From: Burkholderiaceae bacterium | Lineage (GTDB): Bacteria > Pseudomonadota > Gammaproteobacteria > Burkholderiales > Burkholderiaceae_C | Assembly: GCA_016790575.1 (NCBI GenBank) | Contig: JAEUOU010000015.1 | Coordinates: forward strand, 62,001 to 126,000 | Direction: 5' to 3' | DNA length: 64,000 bases | Shown here: positions 20,164 through 30,034 of the stretch, one piece after another | Position numbering within the stretch: position 1 is the stretch's first letter | Layout: the number at the start of each line of letters is the position of its first letter | The notes under the pieces: generated by a model | Databases searched by the model: none | What the model was told of the DNA's origin: nothing | Seen by the model: only the letters and a program-made list of their open reading frames with translations | Translations under genes and position numbers: made by a program

Positions 20164-20193
20164 ACCCATCGTAAAATCGTCATTCATTGCTAT
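20164..20193 (+). repeat. Dispersed 30-base intergenic repeat, copy 2 (prmC-grxD)
   Basis: ACCCATCGTAAAATCGTCAT followed by TCATTGCTAT, then GTATTCGATATTG, very like the flank of copy 1 (GTTTTCGATAGCG). Oriented with the flanking genes, about 930 bases from copy 3 and in the same direction. Confidence 0.75.
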
Positions 20194-20320
20194 GTATTCG
20201 ATATTGTTTTCCCCCTCCCGCGGGCAAGACCTGACCTTGTTTCCCCGCCAGCAAGGCACAGAGTTCCCCGAAATATGCCGGGTTGCGCCCAAGGTGAGAA
20301 AATCTGACCACTCTCGTTTC

Positions 20321-20328
20321 AAGGAGGT
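20321..20328 (+). promoter_or_regulatory. Consensus ribosome binding site of grxD
   Basis: AAGGAGGT, a full match to the 16S rRNA anti-Shine-Dalgarno sequence, five bases before the grxD ATG at 20334. It fixes the start and predicts strong translation. Confidence 0.85.
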
Positions 20329-20333
20329 CCGCG

Positions 20334-20657
20334 ATGAGCGAAACCCAACAACGTATCGACCAGATGGTCAAAACCCATGACGTGGTGTTGTTCATGAAAG
20401 GCAGCGCCAGCTTCCCGATGTGCGGCTTTTCCGGCCGCGCCGTACAAATCCTGAAGGCCTGCGGCGTTGAACCCCGTGCTCTGTTCACTGTCAATGTGCT
20501 CGACGACGCCGAAATCCGCCAGGGCATCAAGGAATACAGCAACTGGCCGACGATCCCGCAGCTTTACATCAAGGGCGAGTTCATTGGCGGCTCCGACATC
20601 ATGATGGAGATGTACGAGAGCGGCGAACTGCAACAGATTCTCCGCCCGGCCAGTTGA
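20334..20657 (+). CDS. grxD: Monothiol glutaredoxin, Grx4 family
   Basis: Monothiol glutaredoxin of 107 residues that carries or transfers [2Fe-2S] clusters, usually with BolA-type partners and glutathione. The active site is CGFS at residues 30-33 within [15 protein letters not shown], preceded by KG in [10 protein letters not shown]. The glutathione-binding WPTIPQLYI and the GGSDIM loop near residue 80 are intact. It is placed after prmC, an order seen often in betaproteobacteria. Translation should be strong because of the consensus ribosome site. A bolA gene lies elsewhere in this window (about 61 kb), a possible partner by family knowledge. Confidence 0.96.
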   Translation: MSETQQRIDQMVKTHDVVLFMKGSASFPMCGFSGRAVQILKACGVEPRALFTVNVLDDAEIRQGIKEYSNWPTIPQLYIKGEFIGGSDIMMEMYESGELQQILRPAS

Positions 20658-20706
20658 GGCTCGGGCGCCGGGTCCGTCGTTTGCAGGCGGGCCGCCGACA
20701 TTCTTC

Positions 20707-22023
20707 ATGAGCGCCACACAGAGCCTGTTGGTGATTGCTGCCTTGATCGCAGCGAGTGCCTTTCTGTCCATGGCGGAGATGGCATTGGCGGCCTCGCGCC
20801 GCCTCCGCTTGCAGCAAATGGCCGACGACGGGCATCCGCGCGCCCGGCAGGTCATGGCGGTGCAACAAGCTCCGGGAGACTATTTCACGGTCATTCAGAT
20901 CGGGCAGAACGCCGTCGCCATCCTCGGCGGCATTGTCGGCGATGGAGCGTTCTCCCCTCTCGTGCTGACCGGCCTGATGAGAACCGGCTTCAGCGCTGAG
21001 ACGGCTGGCGGCATCGCCTTCGCTGTGTCGTTTGCGCTGGTGACTTCCTTGTTCATCATTCTGTCGGACCTGTTTCCCAAGCGCCTGGCGATGGCGGAAC
21101 CGGAAGCTCTGGCGGTCCGGCTGGTGAGGCCGATGCAACTGTGCGCAAGCCTGCTGACCCCCTTGGTGTGGCTCTATAGCCGGGCTGCCGATGCGTTGCT
21201 GCGCCTGCTGGGTTTGCCCGTGACCCGGGACGACCGCATCACTCCCGACGATATCCTGGCGTTGGCCGAGGCGGGAGCCCAGGCGGGCGTCCTCGACCGG
21301 CAGGGGCAACAGGTCATTGCCAACGTGTTCGAGCTCGACACCCGCCCCGTCAGCAGCGCCATGACACCGCGCGAACGCATCGCCTGGTTTCGCTCTGACG
21401 ACAGCGACGCCATCGTGCGGACCCGCATTGCGGCGGAGCCGTTTTCGACCTACCCGGTTTGTGAAGGGGCCGTTGACCAGGTGATCGGCACAGTCGATGC
21501 CAAAGACCTTTTTCAGCGGGTGCTCAACGGCCAGTCCATCGACCTGACAGACCCGGCCTTGCTGCACCGGGCGGTCGTCATCCCCGATCGGCTCAGTCTG
21601 AGTGAGGTGCTCGGGCAATTCCGCCAGGTTCACGAGGATTTCGCGGTCATCGTCAATGAATACAGTCTGGTGGTCGGTGTGGTCACCCTCAACGATGTGA
21701 TGAGCACCGTGATGGGTGATCTGGTGGCACCGCCGGACGACGCCTTGATGGTGCAACGGGACATCCACTCCTGGTTGATCGACGGCATGACTCCGTTGAC
21801 GGATGTTCAGCGTGCCCTGGGCCTGGCACAGGAATGGCCCCACGCGGACCAGGTGGAGACCTTGGCCGGCTTCCTGATGGTCATGCTGCGCAGGGTGCCG
21901 CGACGAACCGACCATGTCGACTGGTGCGGCTGGCGATTTGAGGTGATGGATGTCGACAGCTACCGCGTCGATCAGGTCCTGGTGACCCGGCGGGACCTGG
22001 ACAACGGCGCCTTTCAGGCCTGA
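20707..22023 (+). CDS. CorC/HlyC-type transporter-associated membrane protein (DUF21-CBS-CorC_HlyC)
   Basis: Integral membrane protein of 438 residues of the HlyC/CorC (TlyC hemolysin-like, CNNM-like) family. Order: DUF21 membrane domain with four hydrophobic segments (about 1-190, starting SATQSLLVIAALIAASAFLS and containing SFALVTSLFIILSDLFPKRL); a CBS domain pair (about 210-340, from SSAMTPRERIAWFRSDDSD and YSLVVGVVTLNDVMSTVMGD); and a C-terminal CorC_HlyC domain (about 355-430). Relatives affect Mg2+/Co2+ efflux; haemolysis is a historical name. The gene follows grxD by 49 bases. Its stop codon overlaps tail-to-tail with the transglycosylase gene inside a 14-base palindrome. Confidence 0.92.
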   Translation: MSATQSLLVIAALIAASAFLSMAEMALAASRRLRLQQMADDGHPRARQVMAVQQAPGDYFTVIQIGQNAVAILGGIVGDGAFSPLVLTGLMRTGFSAETAGGIAFAVSFALVTSLFIILSDLFPKRLAMAEPEALAVRLVRPMQLCASLLTPLVWLYSRAADALLRLLGLPVTRDDRITPDDILALAEAGAQAGVLDRQGQQVIANVFELDTRPVSSAMTPRERIAWFRSDDSDAIVRTRIAAEPFSTYPVCEGAVDQVIGTVDAKDLFQRVLNGQSIDLTDPALLHRAVVIPDRLSLSEVLGQFRQVHEDFAVIVNEYSLVVGVVTLNDVMSTVMGDLVAPPDDALMVQRDIHSWLIDGMTPLTDVQRALGLAQEWPHADQVETLAGFLMVMLRRVPRRTDHVDWCGWRFEVMDVDSYRVDQVLVTRRDLDNGAFQA

Positions 22024-22025
22024 AA
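22012..22025. other. 14-base palindrome that supplies both stop codons of two convergent genes
   Basis: TTTCAGGCCTGAAA is a perfect palindrome. On the plus strand its TGA (22021-22023) ends the CorC-like gene; on the minus strand its TGA (22016-22014) ends the transglycosylase gene. The genes overlap tail-to-tail by ten bases. Confidence 0.9.
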
Positions 22026-22679
22026 CACCCATTGCCGCTGCGCGGCGAACACAGCATTGGGATATTCGGCCCGGCCACGAGATCCGTTGTAGCGGCCCAA
22101 AGCCATGAACAGGTCGCCACGCTCACGGTCCAGATAGTGACGCAGGATCACACAGCCGAAGCGGAGATTGGTCTGCATGTGAAAGAGCTTGCTGGCGTCG
22201 CCGTCACCGATCACCCGTGTCCAGAAAGGCATCACCTGCATGTATCCCCGGGCACCAACCGGAGAAACGGCAAACTTCCGGAAGGCACTCTCGACCTGAA
22301 TGAGCCCAAGCACCAGCGATTCGTCGAGTCCCGCCCGTTTGGTCTCGTACCACACGGTCTGCAAAAACTCCGTGCGGGTTTCCAGATCGGATTTTCGGCG
22401 GCGCAGGCGGTCGCTCATGGCGGTCAGCCAGCGGATGTAACGCAACCGCGCGTCGGTGCTTGCGAACTCCGGAACGGGCGGGCCACTGTTGAGCACGGCC
22501 GAGCTCAATGCGGTGCGCACCGAATCGGCCAGGGGTTCTTCCAGTTGCCCGCCGGCCCGCGCCGGCCCCGGTGCGCTCCCAACCATCCAAGCGACCGATG
22601 CAAGAACAAGCCGCCGGCGCCCTTCTTGCACTTGCGCGGCGACGATGGGCCCGTCGCCGCCACCAGGCAACATCCTCAT
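22014..22679 (-). CDS. Soluble lytic transglycosylase (SLT domain)
   Basis: Probable peptidoglycan lytic transglycosylase of 221 residues. A signal sequence or N-terminal anchor is likely at residues 18-42 ([22 protein letters not shown]). The SLT domain covers about 95-205, with the catalytic glutamate in [20 protein letters not shown] and the GYMQVMPFW segment, then [19 protein letters not shown] and [18 protein letters not shown]. It cleaves the MurNAc-GlcNAc bond in the periplasm. ATG codons at 22679 and 22673 are both possible. The start overlaps the 3' end of proS by four bases, so the two are translationally coupled. The tail overlaps the CorC-like gene by ten bases. Confidence 0.9.
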   Translation of the reverse strand: MRMLPGGGDGPIVAAQVQEGRRRLVLASVAWMVGSAPGPARAGGQLEEPLADSVRTALSSAVLNSGPPVPEFASTDARLRYIRWLTAMSDRLRRRKSDLETRTEFLQTVWYETKRAGLDESLVLGLIQVESAFRKFAVSPVGARGYMQVMPFWTRVIGDGDASKLFHMQTNLRFGCVILRHYLDRERGDLFMALGRYNGSRGRAEYPNAVFAAQRQWVFQA

Positions 22680-24421
22680 TCCTTGATGCGAGCCCTGACC
22701 CAAGACCCCGCTTCCGCCACCGGTACCCGCTCAGCGGTCGACGCGCGGCGGTGCTGGTATTCGACAACGCCGTCACGAAGACCCCGATCACCCACCGTGA
22801 TGCGATGAGGCACGCCGATCAGTTCCCAATCGGCGAACATGGCGCCAGGACGTTCTCCCCGGTCGTCCAGAAGGACATCGACTCCGGCAGCCTCCAATTC
22901 GTCATGCAGTCGCTGGGCGGTTGCCCGGACCTCCTCACTGCGATCCGCTCCCACCGGGCAGACGACGACCGTAAAGGGTGCAATGGAATCGGGCCAGATG
23001 ATGCCGCGCTCATCGTGGTTTTGCTCGATCGCGGCAGCGGGCAGTCGGGTTATGCCGATTCCATAACAGCCCATTTCAAAGAATTTCGGTTTTCCATCGG
23101 TATCCAGGAACGTGGCGTTCATGGCCTTGCTGTACTTGGTGCCCAGGTAGAACACATGGCCCACTTCGATGCCTCGTTCAATGGCCAGTGGTCCTTTCCC
23201 GTCCGGAGACAGGTCGCCAGCGAGGACGTTGCGGATATCGGCGACATGGTCCGGCTCCGGCAGGTCGCGACCCCAGTTGACACCGGTCATGTGGAAATCT
23301 TCGACGTTGGCACCACAGATCCAGTCGGCAAGAACCGCAACCTCCCGATCGACCACCAGGGTCACCGGCTTTTTCAGACCCAGTGGCCCCAGATAGCCCG
23401 GGCGACAGCCAAAGTGTTCTTCGATCTCAGCGACCGTGGCGAACCGGAAGCCATGGTCCAGGCCAGGTACTTTGCCGACCTTGATTTCATTCATGTCATG
23501 GTCGCCGCGCAGCAACAACAACCACACCCGCGAGCGGACCACGTCCCCCTCGGCGCCCAGTTCATCGGTCGCCAGTACCAGACTCTTCACCGTGGTCTGC
23601 AGCGGCACGCCCAGCAGGGCGGCGACATCCGCACAAGTACTTTTGCCCGGGGTGGGCGTACGAGCGCAAGCTTGCGCAGCGGCAGGTCGCGGGCCGCCCG
23701 GGGCGAGGGCTTCAGCCTTCTCCAGATTGGCGGCGTAGTCACTGTTGGGGCAGTACACAATGGCGTCTTCGCCGGTTGAGGCGATCACCTGAAACTCTTC
23801 GGACAGATCGCCGCCGATCGCCCCGCTGTCGGCAGCAACTGCACGATACACCAGCCCGAAGCGGTCGAAGATTCGCCGATAGGCGTTTGCCATCACTTCA
23901 TAGCTGGCTTTGGCGGCCGGCGCATCGCGGTCGAAGGAGTACGCGTCCTTCATGATGAATTCACGCCCGCGCATGAGACCAAATCGCGGGCGCCGTTCGT
24001 CGCGGAATTTGGTCTGGATCTGATAGAGGTTCTTGGGCAGGAGCTTGTAGCTGCGCAGATCCTGGCGGGCGATGTCTGTGACCACCTCTTCAGAAGTCGG
24101 CTGAACCACAAAGCTGCGGTCGTGACGGTCCTTGATGCGCAGGAGTTCCGGCCCCATTTTGCCGAAACGACCGGTTTCTTCCCAGAGCTCAGCCGGCTGT
24201 ACCACCGGCATCGTGACCTCGACCGCGCCAGCCCGATTCATCTCCTCACGCACGATCGCTTCAACCTTGCGGATGACACGCAGCCCCATGGGCATATAGG
24301 TGTAGATTCCCGCCCCAAGCTTTTTGATCATGCCAGAGCGCATCATCAATTGGTGACTCACAATTTCGGCGTCCGCCGGAGCTTCGCGCAGGGTGGAAAT
24401 ATGGAACTGGGTCGCTTTCAT
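22676..24421 (-). CDS. proS: Prolyl-tRNA synthetase
   Basis: Charges tRNA-Pro with proline. The protein has 581 residues from the ATG at 24421 ([20 protein letters not shown], the standard start); an upstream in-frame ATG at 24490 would add a non-family extension. Bacterial-type class II enzyme: motif 2 is [20 protein letters not shown], with the editing (INS) domain at about 225-400 containing [17 protein letters not shown]. Motif 3 is [20 protein letters not shown], and the anticodon-binding domain fills the last 110 residues ([16 protein letters not shown]). It diverges from rppH with a 102-base gap. The tRNA-Pro(CGG) gene of this window encodes one of its substrates. Confidence 0.97.
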   Translation of the reverse strand: MKATQFHISTLREAPADAEIVSHQLMMRSGMIKKLGAGIYTYMPMGLRVIRKVEAIVREEMNRAGAVEVTMPVVQPAELWEETGRFGKMGPELLRIKDRHDRSFVVQPTSEEVVTDIARQDLRSYKLLPKNLYQIQTKFRDERRPRFGLMRGREFIMKDAYSFDRDAPAAKASYEVMANAYRRIFDRFGLVYRAVAADSGAIGGDLSEEFQVIASTGEDAIVYCPNSDYAANLEKAEALAPGGPRPAAAQACARTPTPGKSTCADVAALLGVPLQTTVKSLVLATDELGAEGDVVRSRVWLLLLRGDHDMNEIKVGKVPGLDHGFRFATVAEIEEHFGCRPGYLGPLGLKKPVTLVVDREVAVLADWICGANVEDFHMTGVNWGRDLPEPDHVADIRNVLAGDLSPDGKGPLAIERGIEVGHVFYLGTKYSKAMNATFLDTDGKPKFFEMGCYGIGITRLPAAAIEQNHDERGIIWPDSIAPFTVVVCPVGADRSEEVRATAQRLHDELEAAGVDVLLDDRGERPGAMFADWELIGVPHRITVGDRGLRDGVVEYQHRRASTAERVPVAEAGSWVRARIKE

Positions 24422-24465
24422 GGAGCAGGATGGCGAGTGAGGGAAACAGACGAGGGAACGACCCC

Positions 24466-24493
24466 TTGCCGTGCGCGGCGCCCCGTGCATAAT
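24466..24493 (+). promoter_or_regulatory. Predicted sigma70 promoter of rppH
   Basis: TTGCCG (24466-24471), 16-base spacer, CATAAT (24488-24493). Transcription would begin near 24500, about 24 bases before the rppH ATG. Located in the divergent gap between proS and rppH. Confidence 0.55.
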
Positions 24494-24523
24494 GGGATCA
24501 GTTCAAGAATTTGGGGTTCGATT

Positions 24524-25177
24524 ATGCTCGACCGGGAAGGCTTCAGGCCCAACGTCGGCATCATCCTGCTCAACCAACGAAACCAGGTGTTCTGGGGCAA
24601 ACGCATCCGAACCCACAGCTGGCAGTTTCCGCAAGGCGGCATTGATCGGGGTGAGACACCCGAACAGGCGATGTACCGGGAACTGCACGAAGAGGTGGGG
24701 CTCAAACCTGAGCATGTCCGGATCGTCGCCCGCACTCGCGATTGGTTGCGCTACGAGGTGCCGGATCGTTACATCCGCCGAGACGCGCGGGGCCATTACA
24801 AGGGTCAAAAGCAGATCTGGTACCTGCTGCAGTTTCTCGCGCAGGACTGGGATTTCAATCTGCGGGCAACCGGTCATCCGGAGTTTGACGCGTGGCGCTG
24901 GAATGATTACTGGGTCCCACTGGATGTTGTGGTGGAATTCAAGCGCGGCGTCTACCAGTTGGCGCTGACCGAACTGTCGCGTTTTCTGCCGAGGCCTGAC
25001 CTGCGCAATCGGTACCTGCGCGCCGGTCCCCGATCGCGGGACGGACAAGGTCCCCGTTTGGTCGGGATGACATCGGCTGGCGGTCTTGAACTCCCGCCGG
25101 GCGGCAGTTTCGATCCCGATCCCCAATCTCCGCTCAATACGCCCCCGGAAGCAAACGGTGCCCCAATTTCCCACTGA
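24524..25177 (+). CDS. rppH: RppH, RNA pyrophosphohydrolase (Nudix)
   Basis: Removes pyrophosphate from the 5' triphosphate end of mRNA, preparing it for RNase E decay. The protein has 217 residues; the start [20 protein letters not shown] at 24524 is typical, although the frame is open well upstream. The Nudix box runs from Gly38 to Leu60 ([20 protein letters not shown] followed by VGL) with all catalytic glutamates. The WQFPQGG stretch and [11 protein letters not shown] are RppH hallmarks. After about residue 165 the tail is long, Pro/Gly-rich and without recognisable domain, as in other Burkholderiales versions. The end overlaps the start chosen for the CNP1-like gene by 20 bases. Confidence 0.95.
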   Translation: MLDREGFRPNVGIILLNQRNQVFWGKRIRTHSWQFPQGGIDRGETPEQAMYRELHEEVGLKPEHVRIVARTRDWLRYEVPDRYIRRDARGHYKGQKQIWYLLQFLAQDWDFNLRATGHPEFDAWRWNDYWVPLDVVVEFKRGVYQLALTELSRFLPRPDLRNRYLRAGPRSRDGQGPRLVGMTSAGGLELPPGGSFDPDPQSPLNTPPEANGAPISH

Positions 25178-25682
25178 CCGCACGCTTCGCGCGATGTTCG
25201 GGTGCCTGTTGGTCACCGGTGGTCTCTGCCATGCCCAGTTGATCGCCGAGAATCCCGACTGGCGTGATGGAGCCGAGGCCACGCCACCAGCCTTTGATGT
25301 TACCCGCCTGGTACCGATCGATACGCCCACCGGTTCGACATTGCGTTTTGGTGTGGACCCACAGACTCTGTCGATAACCCCGGACGGCGTCGTCCGGTAC
25401 GTCATCGTCGCGCGCCACTCCAGCGGCGCACAGAATGTTGCCTATGAAGGCATTCGGTGCGCAACGGGCAGTTTCCGGGTCTATGCCCGCCATGATCCGA
25501 TTCGTGGGTGGCAGCGTGTCGATGACAGCGTTTGGGCACCGTTGCAGGGCAATGGCGCGGCCCGTCATGCACTGAACTTTGCCCGCGCTGGCGGCTGCGA
25601 GGGGCGGACGGTCCCGTCACAGACGGCCACCATCGTTCGTGCACTGCGTCACCCCCCGCGCATGGGGGGCGACGGTCTTTGA
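25158..25682 (+). CDS. CNP1-like family exported protein
   Basis: Exported protein of 174 residues of the CNP1-like family (named after a cryptic neisserial protein), unknown function. From the GTG at 25158 it begins [20 protein letters not shown] with a signal peptide ending GGLCHA near residue 26; an ATG at 25194 would shorten the n-region to nothing and is less likely. Family features are [20 protein letters not shown] near the mature N-terminus and [20 protein letters not shown] with a conserved Cys pair (IRCATG and GGCEG). It overlaps the end of rppH. The last codons also encode a strong RNA hairpin that looks like a terminator. Confidence 0.82.
   Translation: MPQFPTDRTLRAMFGCLLVTGGLCHAQLIAENPDWRDGAEATPPAFDVTRLVPIDTPTGSTLRFGVDPQTLSITPDGVVRYVIVARHSSGAQNVAYEGIRCATGSFRVYARHDPIRGWQRVDDSVWAPLQGNGAARHALNFARAGGCEGRTVPSQTATIVRALRHPPRMGGDGL
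25647..25680 (+). terminator. Terminator-like hairpin inside the 3' end of the CNP1-like gene
   Basis: CGTC (25647-25650) and six C (25652-25657) pair with six G (25664-25669) and GACG (25671-25674), one mismatch, loop GCGCAT, followed by GTCTTT up to the stop codon. The stem is very strong; the T-run is poor, so termination may be partial. It faces the convergent proB gene. Confidence 0.5.
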
Positions 25683-25722
25683 TACGGCAACACGGGCAGC
25701 AGCGTAAGTTTTCTGATCGTCC

Positions 25723-26877
25723 TCAGCGAAGCACGATCAGGTTGTCGCGATGCACCATCTCAGGTTCCGCGACATAACCCAACAAGGTTTCGAACTCGCT
25801 GGAAGCGCGGCGGCAAAGCAAGCGGGCTTCTGCACTCGCATAGTTGGCCAGGCCACGGGCCAACTCGGTGCCGTCCGGGCCACGAATGGCAATGACATCA
25901 CCGCGAGAGAAGTCACCTTCTACCGCTGTCATACCGATAGGCAGGAGACTCTTGCCATCGTCACGAACCTTCGATACGGCACCCGAATCAATGGTCACTG
26001 CCCCTCGTAGCGACAGGTGATCGGCCATCCATTGTTTACGTGCCTGCTGCTTGGGCGTCTGGGCCGCAAGCATCGTACCAATCAGTTCGCCACGCGCCAG
26101 ACGCAGCAAGGCGTCCGGTTCGCGGCCCCAGGCGATCACCGTCGACGCGCCGGACCCCGCAGCCCGTTTGGCCGCCAGGATCTTTGTGAGCATGCCTCCA
26201 CGCCCGATCGCACTGCCCGCGCCACCGGCCATGACCTCGAGTTCAGGGTCTCCCGCGCGCGCCTCATGGACGAACTGCGCGGAGGGGTCTTTGCGGGGAT
26301 CAGCGGTATACAGGCCTTTCTGGTCGGTCAGAATAACCAGCAGATCGGCTTCGATGAGGTTGGCGACCAACGCGCCCAGAGTATCGTTGTCGCCGAATTT
26401 GATCTCGTCGTTGACGACCGTATCGTTCTCATTGATAACCGGAAGAACTCCCAGTTTGAGAAGGGTCAGCAGGGTTGACCGGGCGTTGAGGTATCGCTCG
26501 CGATCGGCCAGATCCGCGTGAGTCAGAAGCACCTGCGCACTGCCAAGGCCGTTTTCCCGCAACTTGGTCTCGTACATCTGGGCCAGGCCCATCTGACCAA
26601 CGGCCGCCGCAGCTTGCAGTTCGTTAATCTCCCGCGGCCGCTTCGCCCAGCCCAGCCGCTTCATTCCCTCTGCGATTGCGCCGCTGGAAACCATGATGAT
26701 TTCCCGCGCGCCACCTTCGTCCCTGGAAGCATGGACCAGATCAGCCATCTGCCGGCACCATTCTCCAATGGCTGACTCGTCCAGACCCCGCCCTTCATTG
26801 GTCACCAGACTGGAGCCCACCTTGATCACAATTCGCCGGGCATTGCGGAGGATGTCAAACCCTGGTTTCTGAATCAT
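25723..26877 (-). CDS. proB: Glutamate 5-kinase
   Basis: Phosphorylates glutamate to gamma-glutamyl phosphate, the first step of proline synthesis, subject to feedback inhibition by proline. The protein has 384 residues: an amino acid kinase domain (about 10-265, with [20 protein letters not shown] and the [20 protein letters not shown] segment) plus a C-terminal PUA domain (about 285-370, from [20 protein letters not shown]). The ATG at 26877 ([15 protein letters not shown]) fits homologues. It follows obgE on the same strand, a gene order common in betaproteobacteria (rplU-rpmA-obgE-proB). The 50-base gap to obgE contains a repeat copy in the opposite orientation. Confidence 0.96.
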   Translation of the reverse strand: MIQKPGFDILRNARRIVIKVGSSLVTNEGRGLDESAIGEWCRQMADLVHASRDEGGAREIIMVSSGAIAEGMKRLGWAKRPREINELQAAAAVGQMGLAQMYETKLRENGLGSAQVLLTHADLADRERYLNARSTLLTLLKLGVLPVINENDTVVNDEIKFGDNDTLGALVANLIEADLLVILTDQKGLYTADPRKDPSAQFVHEARAGDPELEVMAGGAGSAIGRGGMLTKILAAKRAAGSGASTVIAWGREPDALLRLARGELIGTMLAAQTPKQQARKQWMADHLSLRGAVTIDSGAVSKVRDDGKSLLPIGMTAVEGDFSRGDVIAIRGPDGTELARGLANYASAEARLLCRRASSEFETLLGYVAEPEMVHRDNLIVLR

Positions 26878-26887
26878 TTCAATCGAT

Positions 26888-26917
26888 ACCCAGCATAAAA
26901 AGGTGCTTTAATGCTAT
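26888..26917 (+). repeat. Dispersed 30-base intergenic repeat, copy 4 (obgE-proB)
   Basis: ACCCAGCATAAAAAGGTGCT, then TTAATGCTAT; continues CAAGAAAAG. It occupies 30 of the 50 bases between obgE stop and proB start, on the strand opposite to those genes. Confidence 0.75.
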
Positions 26918-26927
26918 CAAGAAAAGA

Positions 26928-28377
<1,450 letters not shown>

Positions 28378-28389
28378 GACCTATGCTCC

Positions 28390-28701
28390 TTAAGCAGTGA
28401 TCACACCGATCTGCAGTTCGGTGAACTGTTGGCGGTGCCCTTGACGTTTCTGATAGTGCTTACGACGGCGCAACTTGAAGATGCGAACCTTGTCGTGTTT
28501 TCCATGCGCCACCACGGTGGCCTTGACCGATGCACCGGACACCAGGGGCGTGCCAACCTTGATTTCCGCGCCGCTTCCGACAGCGAGAACCTGGTCAATC
28601 ACAATCTCCTGGCCAACGTCCGCAGCAATCTGTTCTACTTTAATTTTTTCGCCGGAAGCAACCCGATACTGCTTGCCACCGGTTTTTATGACCGCGTACA
28701 T
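28390..28701 (-). CDS. rplU: 50S ribosomal protein L21
   Basis: Ribosomal protein L21, which binds 23S rRNA in the presence of L20. The protein has 103 residues, starting [20 protein letters not shown] and ending with [20 protein letters not shown] plus a short tail, all canonical. First gene of rplU-rpmA-obgE. A GAGG ribosome site lies a few bases before the ATG. Its presumed transcript has a leader of about 40 bases containing a seven-pair hairpin, and a perfect TATAAT on the minus strand lies at 28754-28749. Confidence 0.98.
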   Translation of the reverse strand: MYAVIKTGGKQYRVASGEKIKVEQIAADVGQEIVIDQVLAVGSGAEIKVGTPLVSGASVKATVVAHGKHDKVRIFKLRRRKHYQKRQGHRQQFTELQIGVITA

Positions 28702-28719
28702 ATAAACCTCACAGGATAA

Positions 28720-28740
28720 CCCCTCCTACCAGCGGAGAGG
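28720..28740 (-). promoter_or_regulatory. Leader hairpin before rplU
   Basis: On the minus strand CCTCTCC (28740-28734) pairs with GGAGGGG (28726-28720), one wobble, loop of seven bases. It lies between the predicted transcription start and the rplU ribosome site. Ribosomal protein operons often carry such leaders for feedback control; that use here is inferred. Confidence 0.45.
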
Positions 28741-28748
28741 AACTGCGC

Positions 28749-28754
28749 ATTATA
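28749..28754 (-). promoter_or_regulatory. -10 box for the rplU-rpmA transcript
   Basis: A perfect TATAAT on the minus strand, in the context CCCTATAATGCGC. No good TTGACA was found at the standard distance (TGGCGG at 17 bases). Start of transcription is expected near 28742, about 40 bases before the rplU ATG. Confidence 0.55.
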
Positions 28755-28815
28755 GGGCAAGTCGGCCGTTTCCGCCACAACAGGCAATCTCCGGGGGCAA
28801 TGGGCACGGGTTCCC

Positions 28816-28821
28816 TATAAT
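28816..28821 (+). promoter_or_regulatory. -10 box for ispB
   Basis: A perfect TATAAT in the context CCCTATAATTTTCC, facing away from the rplU box 61 bases to the left. No clear -35 element. The transcript would start near 28828, about 18 bases before the ispB start. Confidence 0.5.
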
Positions 28822-28845
28822 TTTCCATTTGCTTCGGGCCCGCTC

Positions 28846-29832
28846 TTGAACGATTCGTCTGCCAGTTACCCCGCCAGTCCGTTTGACCTTGTCGCTGATG
28901 ACCTAAGGGGCGTTGATCGGGTCATCGAGTTCCGACTTGGCTCTGACGTGCCTTTGGTCGGCGACGTCGCCCGCTACATCATCTCTGCGGGTGGCAAGCG
29001 CCTGCGGCCTGTTGTTCTGCTTCTTGCCTGCGGAGCTTTGGGCTATCGAGGCGCCTTGCGCCATGAGATGGCGGCCGTTGTGGAATTCATCCACACAGCG
29101 ACTTTACTGCACGATGACGTCGTTGATGGCTCCACATTGCGGCGGGGACGTGCGACAGCGAACGAAACTTTCGGCAATCCCGCCAGCGTGCTGGTCGGTG
29201 ACTTTCTTTATTCTCGGGCCTTTCAGATGATGGTCTCAGCGGACAGCATGCGAATCATGCAAGTCCTGGCCGATGCAACCAATGTCATCGCCGAAGGCGA
29301 GGTCATGCAACTAATGAACATGCATGACGCCAGCCTCACAGAACTGCAGTACTTGCACGTTATCCGCTCGAAAACTGCAAAGCTCTTTGAAGCAAGCTGC
29401 CGTCTTGCGGCGATTCTGGCGAAATCCGGGCCTGACGTCGAAGAGGCATGTGCAAACTATGGCCAATCGTTGGGCACGGCCTTTCAGGTAATCGATGATG
29501 TTCTGGACTACACCGGTCAATCTACGGAAATGGGCAAGAATATTGGCGATGACCTGCGCGAAGGGAAGGCGACGTTGCCTCTGATCATGGCCATGCAGTT
29601 GGGTACGCCGTCTGAATGCGCCATCGTGCGCAGCGCGATCGAGACAGGGTCAACAGAAGCACTTCCCGAAATTGTTCGCATCGTTCAGAGCAATGGAGCG
29701 CTCGACGCCGCCAGAAGCGCGGCTCAGGCGGAAGCCACTCGCGCGATTGCCCAAGCGCAGCGGTTGCCGCGGAACAGTCACTCCGAGGCTTTGATACAAT
29801 TGGCGGCTCAGCTCCTGCAGCGTCGAAACTGA
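28846..29832 (+). CDS. ispB: Octaprenyl diphosphate synthase
   Basis: Long-chain trans-prenyltransferase that makes the ubiquinone side chain from farnesyl diphosphate and isopentenyl diphosphate. The protein has 328 residues. The first Asp-rich motif is DDVVD at residues 90-94 in TLLHDDVVDGSTLRRGR; the second is DDVLDY near 217-222 in FQVIDDVLDYTGQSTEMGKN. The GGKRLRPVVLLL stretch binds diphosphate. The start is TTG at 28846 (read as Met: MNDSSASYPASPFDLVADDL); no ATG fits before the conserved region. Chain length (octaprenyl) is inferred from similarity and organism. Divergent from rplU, a conserved arrangement. Confidence 0.94.
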   Translation: MNDSSASYPASPFDLVADDLRGVDRVIEFRLGSDVPLVGDVARYIISAGGKRLRPVVLLLACGALGYRGALRHEMAAVVEFIHTATLLHDDVVDGSTLRRGRATANETFGNPASVLVGDFLYSRAFQMMVSADSMRIMQVLADATNVIAEGEVMQLMNMHDASLTELQYLHVIRSKTAKLFEASCRLAAILAKSGPDVEEACANYGQSLGTAFQVIDDVLDYTGQSTEMGKNIGDDLREGKATLPLIMAMQLGTPSECAIVRSAIETGSTEALPEIVRIVQSNGALDAARSAAQAEATRAIAQAQRLPRNSHSEALIQLAAQLLQRRN

Positions 29833-29855
29833 TTGGTTTGACTTCAGGTAGCAAG

Positions 29856-29932
29856 CGGGGTGTAGCTTAGCCTGGTAGAGCGCTACGTTCGGGACGTAGA
29901 GGCCGGAGGTTCGAATCCTCTCACCCCGACCA
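29856..29932 (+). tRNA. tRNA-Pro (anticodon CGG)
   Basis: A 77-base cloverleaf: acceptor CGGGGTG pairs with CACCCCG, followed by A and an encoded CCA. The anticodon stem CTACG/CGTAG encloses TTCGGGA with anticodon CGG (reads CCG codons); the T arm is GGAGG TTCGAAT CCTCT-like. A run of six T follows at once, which may act in termination. Lies between ispB and pilB. Confidence 0.96.
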
Positions 29933-30034
29933 TTTTTTACGGACCGTTGCCATTCGGCATCGTTGGCCCGTTTACACCGCCAGACGGATCAGCGAAGATG
30001 TACGCTGTCATTCCTGTGGGAGAGTAGCCCCGAC

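Noticed and set aside
20599-22032. 477-codon minus-strand open frame opposite the CorC-like gene
   Set aside because: Very rich in His, Gln, Arg and Asp as expected for an antisense reading of a membrane protein gene; no family similarity.
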